This document shows positions 57,667 through 64,000 of a DNA stretch of 64,000 nucleotides, one piece after another (position 1 is the stretch's first letter; each line of letters begins with the position of its first letter). The notes beneath the pieces are model-generated. The model did no database searches. It was given only the letters and a program-made list of their open reading frames with translations, and was not told where the DNA came from. The position numbers were made by a program, and so were the translations under genes. The stretch is from Methylophaga sp. 41_12_T18 (lineage in GTDB: Bacteria; Pseudomonadota; Gammaproteobacteria; Nitrosococcales; Methylophagaceae). The DNA is taken from positions 1-64,000 of the forward strand of contig MAAI01000025.1 in NCBI GenBank assembly GCA_002163115.1, read 5' to 3'.

Positions 57667-59967
57667 TTGGCACAAGCAACGCGAGTAAGCAATAAAGAGA
57701 AACAGGATATAGCTGCAGGCGCGGTTGGCTTCCGTCTACGTGAAGCCGCGTTGATTTTGGCCTTGGCTTTAGCTGGTTATTTACTGTTGTCATTATGGAC
57801 TTATCAGCCGACGGATCCGGGCTGGTCAACCACCGGTACAGATGATGTCATCATTAATCGAGGCGGCATCGTCGGAGCTTGGTTATCTGACACATTATTA
57901 TATGGTTTTGGTTTCCCAGCGTATTTATCCCCACTGATGCTCGCTTTTAGCGGCTGGTTATTATTTAGTTGGGGTAAAACAGCCGACTCCGAAGGGGCAA
58001 TTCACTTTTGGGTATTAAAAGCGGTCGGTTTAATGATGGCTTTGGCTGCTGCCAGTGGGTTGTCGACATTAAGTTTGATTTCTTATGCGGAACTATTACC
58101 GTTAGGCTCGGGTGGTGTTTTAGGTGAAATAATAGGCCATGGTTTCGAAGCTATTTTTGGGGCATCGGGAACGAGCTTATTATTACTGGCCCTTTTATTA
58201 ACCGGCGTCACCTTATTTACCGGCTTATCCTGGTTGATGGTGGTTGATCGCTTAGGCGCAATGGCCTTGTTGGTGATGACTGTTGCTGCAAGGCATATTC
58301 GAGCAACAAAAGAAAAATTATTGGCTCACCATGCTAAGCAAAAGCGCGAGCAAAACTTCCAAGAACAAAATGCCAAAATTAATGAACGCGAAAAAGTGCG
58401 TGTTGAGCCGGTATTAAAAGCAGCTGAACCAAGTAAGCGAGAAGAAAAAGAGCGCCAAGTTCCCCTATTTGAAACACCGGATGAGCCGGGCATGCCAACA
58501 CTCGCCTTATTAGATATGCCGCAAGCGAGCGTCGGTGGTTATAGCGAAGAAGTGTTACAAGCTTTATCTCGGCAAGTGGAATTAAAGCTGAAAGACTTTG
58601 GGGTCGAGGTGCAAGTAGTCGAAGTGCAACCTGGCCCGGTAGTAACACGGTTTGAATTGCAGCCGGCAGCGGGCATTAAAGTAAGCCGTATTAGTGGTCT
58701 AGCTAAAGATTTAGCACGAGCATTGTCAGTGAGCAGTGTCCGGATTGTCGAAGTCATTCCTGGTAAACCAGTAGTCGGCTTAGAGATTCCAAACGAAAAT
58801 CGTGAAATTGTTCGGCTGCGAGAAATCATCGGTGCAAGCGATTATGAGAATAGTAAATCGCCATTGATTATGGCCTTAGGTAAAGATATTGCCGGCCGGC
58901 CAGTGGTGGTTAATTTAGAAAAAATGCCTCATTTATTAGTGGCGGGTACCACCGGTTCAGGTAAGTCGGTGGGTATTAATGCGATGATTTTAAGCTTGCT
59001 TTATAAGGCAACGCCGAAAGCAGTCCGCATGATTATGATTGATCCAAAGATGCTGGAACTATCGGTGTATGAAGACATTCCTCATCTATTAACGCCTGTT
59101 GTGACGGATATGAAAGAAGCCGCTAACTCCCTGCGCTGGTGTGTGGCTGAAATGGAACGTCGTTATCCATTGATGGCTGCATTGGGCGTAAGGAATATCG
59201 CTGGCTTTAATAAGAAGGTACAAGAAGCGATTGACCGTGGCGAACCGATTACTGATCCAACGGTTGATCTTGTTGCTGGTGAGCCTGCTCCATACTTAGA
59301 ACCGTTACCTTTCATTGTGGTGGTGATTGATGAGTTAGCCGACATGATGATGGTGGTCGGTAAACAAGTAGAAGAATTGATTGCTCGCTTGGCACAAAAA
59401 GCGCGAGCAGCAGGCATACATTTGATTCTGGCAACTCAGCGTCCTTCGGTCGATGTTATTACCGGCCTGATTAAAGCCAATATTCCAACACGTATGGCCT
59501 TCCAAGTATCATCTCGGATTGATTCACGAACTATTTTGGATCAAATGGGTGCCGAGCAGTTATTAGGTCAAGGTGATATGTTGTACTTGCCACCGGGTAC
59601 GGGGATTCCTGAGCGAGTGCATGGTGCTTTTGTTGATGATCATGAAGTGCATCAAGTGGTCGCTTTCCTTAAGAAAAATGCCGAGCCGAACTACTTAGAA
59701 GAAATAACCCAGGATCTGACTGGTGATGATGGTGAGTCAGGTATCGGCGACCCTAGTGATGCAGAAAAGGATGCCTTGTATGATCAAGCGGTGCAAATTG
59801 TCACTGAAAGTCGTCGAGCATCAGTTTCAGGCGTGCAACGCCGCTTAAAAATTGGCTACAACCGAGCAGCCCGAATTGTGGAAGCAATGGAAGCGGCCGG
59901 TATTGTTACTGCAATGCAAAGCAATGGCAGCCGTGAAGTACTCGCGCCAGCACCACGATCAGATTAA
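57667..59967 (+). CDS. ftsK: DNA translocase FtsK
   Basis: FtsK pumps DNA at the septum so that chromosome dimers can be resolved. The 766-residue protein has four or more membrane helices up to about residue 200, a short charged linker, the alpha-beta motor with Walker [17 protein letters not shown] and Walker [12 protein letters not shown], and a gamma winged-helix domain (residues about 700-760) for reading KOPS. The long linker of the E. coli protein is missing. The start is TTG with GGAAAAAG upstream. Confidence 0.96.
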   Translation: MAQATRVSNKEKQDIAAGAVGFRLREAALILALALAGYLLLSLWTYQPTDPGWSTTGTDDVIINRGGIVGAWLSDTLLYGFGFPAYLSPLMLAFSGWLLFSWGKTADSEGAIHFWVLKAVGLMMALAAASGLSTLSLISYAELLPLGSGGVLGEIIGHGFEAIFGASGTSLLLLALLLTGVTLFTGLSWLMVVDRLGAMALLVMTVAARHIRATKEKLLAHHAKQKREQNFQEQNAKINEREKVRVEPVLKAAEPSKREEKERQVPLFETPDEPGMPTLALLDMPQASVGGYSEEVLQALSRQVELKLKDFGVEVQVVEVQPGPVVTRFELQPAAGIKVSRISGLAKDLARALSVSSVRIVEVIPGKPVVGLEIPNENREIVRLREIIGASDYENSKSPLIMALGKDIAGRPVVVNLEKMPHLLVAGTTGSGKSVGINAMILSLLYKATPKAVRMIMIDPKMLELSVYEDIPHLLTPVVTDMKEAANSLRWCVAEMERRYPLMAALGVRNIAGFNKKVQEAIDRGEPITDPTVDLVAGEPAPYLEPLPFIVVVIDELADMMMVVGKQVEELIARLAQKARAAGIHLILATQRPSVDVITGLIKANIPTRMAFQVSSRIDSRTILDQMGAEQLLGQGDMLYLPPGTGIPERVHGAFVDDHEVHQVVAFLKKNAEPNYLEEITQDLTGDDGESGIGDPSDAEKDALYDQAVQIVTESRRASVSGVQRRLKIGYNRAARIVEAMEAAGIVTAMQSNGSREVLAPAPRSD

Positions 59968-60047
59968 TTTTAATTGAACGGCTGCAACAAATTGAAGTTG
60001 GCTTGGTCAAAGCCCTTACATTAGAAAGCATTAAACTTGGAAATTCT

Positions 60048-60689
60048 ATGATAACTAAAAATCTTCGCATGGGCTTGATGGCCATTTGTACTTTGTTTAT
60101 ATCTTGTTCAGCGATAGCAGCGGACTCGGCTACTGAGAAGTTAAACGTGTTTGTACAGTCAGTTGTGACCTTTAAAGCCAGCTTTAAACAAACAGTATTA
60201 GATGCTCAGGGCAATGTTGCTGAGGAAGCTGAAGGTGAATTCTTTTTAGAGCGGCCAGGTAAGTTTCGTTGGGATTATCTATACCCGTATCCACAACAAA
60301 TTGTGGCTGATGGCCAACGAATTTGGTTTTATGATGAAGATTTAGAGCAAGTTACGGTGCAGTCACAACAACAAGTTTTAGCCGATACGCCAGCGACATT
60401 GTTATCAGGTGAAACAATGCCTGAGGATAAGTACTTACTTACCGATATTCCATCAGAAGATGGTTTGCTTTGGGTAGAGTTGGTTCCTAAAAATGTCGAC
60501 TCAAACTTTCAAACAGTCAGCTTAGCTTTTGATAAACAAGGTCTACAGCAAATGGTGATGAAAGACAGTTTTGGCCAGCGTACTCGGTTATTGTTTACCC
60601 AAGTAGCTGAAAATGTAGAGTTAGATAAAGAGGCTTTTGTATTTGTACCACCTGCCGGCGTTGATGTTGTAGGTGACAGTGGTCTGTGA
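60048..60689 (+). CDS. lolA: Outer-membrane lipoprotein carrier protein LolA
   Basis: LolA is the periplasmic chaperone that carries lipoproteins from LolCDE to LolB. Starting at the ATG at 60048, which has GGAA upstream, the 213-residue protein has a signal peptide ending in SAIAA. It continues with the family segments FKASFKQTV, GEFFLERPGKFRWDYLYPYPQQIVADGQRIWFYDEDLEQV and FVFVPPAGVDV. An in-frame TTG at 60003 would add residues ahead of the signal and is unlikely. The stop overlaps the rarA start. Confidence 0.95.
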   Translation: MITKNLRMGLMAICTLFISCSAIAADSATEKLNVFVQSVVTFKASFKQTVLDAQGNVAEEAEGEFFLERPGKFRWDYLYPYPQQIVADGQRIWFYDEDLEQVTVQSQQQVLADTPATLLSGETMPEDKYLLTDIPSEDGLLWVELVPKNVDSNFQTVSLAFDKQGLQQMVMKDSFGQRTRLLFTQVAENVELDKEAFVFVPPAGVDVVGDSGL

Positions 60690-62011
60690 GTTTATTTGAA
60701 AACATTGATGACTTAGCGGGGCGACCACTTGCTGATCGAATGCGGCCCAAAAATCTCGATGAATATATCGGCCAGCATCATTTATTAGCTGAAGGCAAGC
60801 CATTACGGCAAGCCATTTCATCTGGCCAGCCTCATTCAATGATTCTTTGGGGCCCTCCTGGCACAGGCAAAACGACCTTAGCAAAGCTGATTGCCGGCTA
60901 TTGCGATGCTGAATTTATTACCATCTCTGCTGTGTTAGCGGGTGTTAAAGATGTACGTGCTGCAGTTGCAAGGGCGCAACAACTACAACAAGAGCAAGGC
61001 CGAAGAACCATGCTGTTTGTAGATGAAGTGCATCGCTTTAATAAATCCCAACAAGATGCGTTTCTACCCTTTGTTGAAGATGGCACGTTTACCTTTATTG
61101 GTGCGACCACTGAAAACCCTTCTTTTGAACTTAACAATGCCTTGTTATCGCGGGCCAGAGTATATGTGCTCAAATCGCTGGAAACTACAGATTTACGTGA
61201 GATTATCGATCGAGCAATGTTAGATGCTAAGTTCGGTTTGGCAGATAGGAATATCGATTTTCCGGAAGCCTTACGAGATGAGCTTGCTAAAACAGCAGAT
61301 GGCGATGGCCGTCGTGTTTTAAATTTATTAGAAATCTCCATTGATTTAGCAGATAGTAAAGACCAGAAAAAAGTTGATGAAGCTGATCTAGCAGAAGTGT
61401 TGTCAGGCACGCTACGTCGGTTTGATAAAGGAGGTGAAGCCTTTTACGACCAGATCTCAGCCTTACATAAGTCGGTCCGAGGCTCATCCCCTGATGGCGC
61501 TCTATATTGGTTGTGCCGGATGTTAGATGGCGGCTGTGACCCTATTTACTTGATGCGCCGCGTGGTACGAATGGCTTCTGAAGACATCGGTAACGCTGAT
61601 CCGCGTGGACTGGAGCTTGCTTTGAATGCCTGGGATACCTATGAAAAATTAGGCAAGCAAGAAGGTGAGCTCGCTATTGCTCAAGCAGTGATTTATTTAG
61701 CCAGTGCACCGAAGAGTAATGCGGTGTACATGGCCTTTAATCAAGCAATGAGTGATGTGCGTTCACAAGGCTCTGCAGAAGTGCCTTTGCACCTGCGTAA
61801 TGCGCCTACCAAGTTAATGGGCGAGTTAGGTTACGGTAAGAAATATCGCTATGCTCACAATGAACCTGATGCCTATGCTGCCGGTGAAAACTACTTTCCT
61901 GAAAGCATGGCACCACAGCAGTATTATCAGCCAGTTCAGCGAGGCTTAGAAATTAAGATTGCTGAGAAATTGAAGCGTTTAAAAGCGTTAGATGAACAGG
62001 CGAACAGGTAA
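60686..62011 (+). CDS. rarA: Replication-associated recombination protein A
   Basis: RarA (MgsA) is a clamp-loader-like AAA+ ATPase that acts at stalled replication forks. The 441-residue protein has LADRMRPKNLDEYIGQHHLL, Walker A GPPGTGKTTLAK, Walker B MLFVDEVHRFNKSQQDAFLP, sensor 1 FIGATTENPSFELNNALLSRARV and the C-terminal tetramerisation domain with LHLRNAPTKLMGELGYG. The GTG start overlaps the lolA stop as GTGA, so the two are coupled. Confidence 0.96.
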   Translation: MSLFENIDDLAGRPLADRMRPKNLDEYIGQHHLLAEGKPLRQAISSGQPHSMILWGPPGTGKTTLAKLIAGYCDAEFITISAVLAGVKDVRAAVARAQQLQQEQGRRTMLFVDEVHRFNKSQQDAFLPFVEDGTFTFIGATTENPSFELNNALLSRARVYVLKSLETTDLREIIDRAMLDAKFGLADRNIDFPEALRDELAKTADGDGRRVLNLLEISIDLADSKDQKKVDEADLAEVLSGTLRRFDKGGEAFYDQISALHKSVRGSSPDGALYWLCRMLDGGCDPIYLMRRVVRMASEDIGNADPRGLELALNAWDTYEKLGKQEGELAIAQAVIYLASAPKSNAVYMAFNQAMSDVRSQGSAEVPLHLRNAPTKLMGELGYGKKYRYAHNEPDAYAAGENYFPESMAPQQYYQPVQRGLEIKIAEKLKRLKALDEQANR

Positions 62012-62023
62012 GTTAACTAAGCT

Positions 62024-62260
62024 TTAATCTTCAGCTAAGGCTTCAAACTCTTTTTTCTTATCTGCAAACCAGTCTTCCATCGCTTGTGGCTGCTGCATCA
62101 TCTGCATTACTCTTTTCATCGCTTCCAAATGTTCAGGATCTTGTTTCTGAAACATCTCCATTCCATGCTGTTTACTTAGTTTCGCTAGTTCTTCAAACGT
62201 ACTGGCTTGGAAAGCTTTGTCACATGCGCCGCCAAGTTGCTTACAGGTCATTGTTTTCAT
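62024..62260 (-). CDS. Small Cys-containing cytoplasmic protein (DUF1059-like)
   Basis: Using the ATG at 62260 this is a 78-residue protein, MKTMTCKQLGGACDKAFQASTFEEL and onward, with two Cys residues (TCKQLGGAC) and an otherwise charged, Met/Gln-rich helical body. The opening resembles the DUF1059 small-protein family, whose function is unknown. An ATG 14 codons upstream exists but would add an unrelated start. It is convergent with rarA across 12 bp. Confidence 0.72.
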   Translation of the reverse strand: MKTMTCKQLGGACDKAFQASTFEELAKLSKQHGMEMFQKQDPEHLEAMKRVMQMMQQPQAMEDWFADKKKEFEALAED

Positions 62261-62324
62261 TTTTGCCTCTGGCTCATTCGTTGGGTGAAAATATAGTATC
62301 AATTATCTTACTGCTGAAATGATA

Positions 62325-63083
62325 TTAAGTGAGATAAATATCATAACGAGTATTTTTACTTTCTATGCTGGTGGCTGGTTTTTGGTCGCCAACGAAAGGA
62401 GCTGATTTGGGTCGCTTTACCACAACTCGTTTAAGAGCCGTATTTCGTGCGGTAGTAAGTAGTTGCTCACTATCAGTGTCTGGCCCAGCAAGTTGGTGTA
62501 ACAGTCGCATGTCTTTTTTGACTAGGGCGGACTTTTCTCGACTAGGGTACATCGGATCCATGTAGATCACTTCTGGCCGTTGTTGTTCATTAAGGTTGTT
62601 GAGGAAATTAACGGCATCATCATTAGTTATGGTCATACGACTGATGATATCTGCAATGTCATCATCCTCTTGGGCACGGTTTAGAGCATCTTCAATCAAA
62701 GTCGCGATTAAAGGATTGCGCTCAACAAGGGTGATCGGGCAGCCTAGATTTGCTAATACAAAACCATCGCGGGCAAAGCCTGCTGTGACATCGATAATGG
62801 TTGGTGTCGCGCCTTTTTTTAAACCAACTGCTTTTGCTAAGGGTTGACCGCGACCACCACCAAATTGCCGGCGATGGGCATTTTTACCGGCGACAAAATC
62901 AATAAAGATTGGTTTACCGAGACCGGGAGCTCGAATTTCAACGACGTTGTCGGTAACGACAAGTTGTAGTTGCTCAGGGTTTAACGTTGTGAGTGTTATC
63001 TGTAATTTTGTTGCTAACTCATTTGCTAGTGTGATGCGGCCTGGGACTTCACTACCGATTGCGAGTTGTACTTGTGGGGTCAT
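62325..63083 (-). CDS. rsmJ: 16S rRNA (guanine1516-N2)-methyltransferase
   Basis: RsmJ methylates G1516 of 16S rRNA. The 252-residue protein has FVAGKNAHRRQFGGGRGQPLAKAVGLKKG, the SAM site IIDVTAGFARDGFVLANLG, VEYN-type LVERNPLIATLIEDAL and the catalytic VIYMDPMYPSR motif. The ATG overlaps the HDOD stop (ATGA). Confidence 0.95.
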   Translation of the reverse strand: MTPQVQLAIGSEVPGRITLANELATKLQITLTTLNPEQLQLVVTDNVVEIRAPGLGKPIFIDFVAGKNAHRRQFGGGRGQPLAKAVGLKKGATPTIIDVTAGFARDGFVLANLGCPITLVERNPLIATLIEDALNRAQEDDDIADIISRMTITNDDAVNFLNNLNEQQRPEVIYMDPMYPSREKSALVKKDMRLLHQLAGPDTDSEQLLTTARNTALKRVVVKRPKSAPFVGDQKPATSIESKNTRYDIYLT

Positions 63084-63913
63084 GCAGTTGCCATATATAA
63101 GTCATCGTAGTCTTCAATGAAGTTTTCCAGATCATCATCAGTTAACGCTAACAGGGATTGTAAGTTTTCTATTGAGTCCGAAGGGGATTCATTCAAGCGA
63201 GTGGAATGTGTGTTTATTTGTTGCTCTAGTAAATGAGCCAAACTGATGATGGCTGTTTGTTGATGAATGACATCGCGAGCATCTACAAGTGGTGGTCGAG
63301 AGTGAAAGTCAGCTAGGATTTGTTCCAATGTTACTGGTAAGCGTGACGAGCGAATAAAAGCGATGGTGATGTCATCATGGTTGACGCCAAACGTCTCATA
63401 TTCGATTTCAGACAAGCTAAAAGTGTTGTTTTTATCTGTTACGGTATTAATTATTTCATCATATTGAACAGGAAAATTAGATGCCAAGATCAGGGCCCCC
63501 ATATTATGTATTAATGCTGCTAATTCAATATCGTCAGCTAACCGAGGGTAGTGACGTTTGGCAATATGCTTGGCGATATTAGAAACAGCCTGACTGTGTT
63601 GCCACAATAGTTCAGAGGTCTGGTTCGGTTTGTGAAAGCTACGCATGGTTGCGACCATAATGGCTGCTCGCAAGGCTTTAGAGCCTAAAGTAGCGATAGC
63701 TCGATGGACATTAGTGATTTCATTCAGTGGGCTATACATTGGCGAATTTGCGTATTTAAGCAAGGTAGCCGAAAGCGTTGGATCGCGAGAAATGATATCG
63801 CTTAACTCAGCTAGACTATAGTCACCGGAGGCAATTAATCCCATTGCTTCCATGCCTTCAGCTGTGACGGTAGGCATTTTTAACTTGGCGATATCTATAG
63901 CCATAACAAGCAT
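63080..63913 (-). CDS. HDOD-domain signalling protein
   Basis: The 277-residue protein has one HDOD domain covering about residues 10-210 (LPTVTAEGMEAMGLIASGDYSLAELSDIISRDPTLSATLLKYANSPMY; read in the sequence with K-M-P-T-V). HDOD proteins are HD-GYP relatives with altered metal ligands and act in regulation. A catalytic HD pair is not evident. An ATG nine bases downstream is an alternative start, but the first has AAGGA at better spacing. It overlaps rsmJ by four bases. Confidence 0.88.
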   Translation of the reverse strand: MLVMAIDIAKLKMPTVTAEGMEAMGLIASGDYSLAELSDIISRDPTLSATLLKYANSPMYSPLNEITNVHRAIATLGSKALRAAIMVATMRSFHKPNQTSELLWQHSQAVSNIAKHIAKRHYPRLADDIELAALIHNMGALILASNFPVQYDEIINTVTDKNNTFSLSEIEYETFGVNHDDITIAFIRSSRLPVTLEQILADFHSRPPLVDARDVIHQQTAIISLAHLLEQQINTHSTRLNESPSDSIENLQSLLALTDDDLENFIEDYDDLYMATA

Positions 63914-64000
63914 AAATCCTTAAATTTTTATGCTGGATTATGGCTAACTATTTTATGTTCAGCAAGTTAGCTACTGAATGAACTGGCCGAAGGCACGACT

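Noticed and set aside
60003-60047. Upstream TTG start for lolA
   Set aside because: It would place 15 residues in front of a clear signal peptide, while the ATG at 60048 has a proper ribosome site.

Overview
The window reads as one contiguous piece of chromosome from a low-GC, methylotrophic gammaproteobacterium. The strongest lifestyle marker is a ribulose monophosphate (RuMP) formaldehyde-fixation cluster: two hexulose-6-phosphate synthases, 6-phospho-3-hexuloisomerase and transaldolase. Together with a Na+-translocating NADH:quinone reductase (nqr) operon and gammaproteobacterial gene orders (nnr-tsaE-amidase-mutL, ftsK-lolA-rarA, hpf-ptsN beside rpoN), this points to a marine methylotroph of the Methylophaga type. 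That assignment is an inference from gene content; no rRNA is present. I see no phage, insertion sequence, CRISPR array or obvious island.

Layout. 1-1000: mostly empty DNA with terminator hairpins and a small cupin gene. 0.97-7.6 kb: nqrABCDEF-nqrM on the minus strand, followed by a CBS-domain protein. 7.7-16.8 kb, minus strand: an MFS permease, aroC, mgtE, a regulatory PTS (EI, HPr, mannose-type EIIA, a short HPr kinase, EIIA-Ntr), hpf and rpoN. 16.9-22 kb: a tungstate-type ABC transporter lacking its binding protein, then metF, ahcY and metK, with a probable SAH riboswitch ahead of metK. 22-30 kb: ygjP-like protease, dusA, an ABC-2 exporter, mutH, a REC-REC-GGDEF regulator, prmB and leuC.

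30.3-36.9 kb is the most distinctive part. On the minus strand run hps, a short protein built from six near-identical TGVEQYIRNQ repeats, tal, a second hps, and hpi. Divergently on the plus strand run a HAD phosphatase and dhaK, with dhaL convergent. The two hps genes have matching promoters (TTGACA, 18 bp, TATAGT). The hps/HAD-dhaK intergenic region contains a near-symmetric palindrome that spells a promoter in both directions. The repeat protein inside the formaldehyde-fixing cluster is my leading candidate for an undescribed system: a small multivalent protein that may organise RuMP enzymes.

37-43 kb: a porin with a slippage-prone alanine tract, tRNA-Phe, and a heavy-metal-type RND pump whose adaptor carries an Asp/His tract. 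43-50.7 kb: an anchored protein of unknown function, mutL, a LysM amidase, tsaE, nnr and queG. 50.9-64 kb: a Tat-type PhoX phosphatase, orn, an M48 protease, a diguanylate cyclase, a universal stress protein, trxB, ftsK, lolA, rarA, a small Cys-containing protein, rsmJ and an HDOD protein. Many genes start with GTG or TTG; starts were moved where a Shine-Dalgarno, a signal peptide or family length favoured an internal codon.
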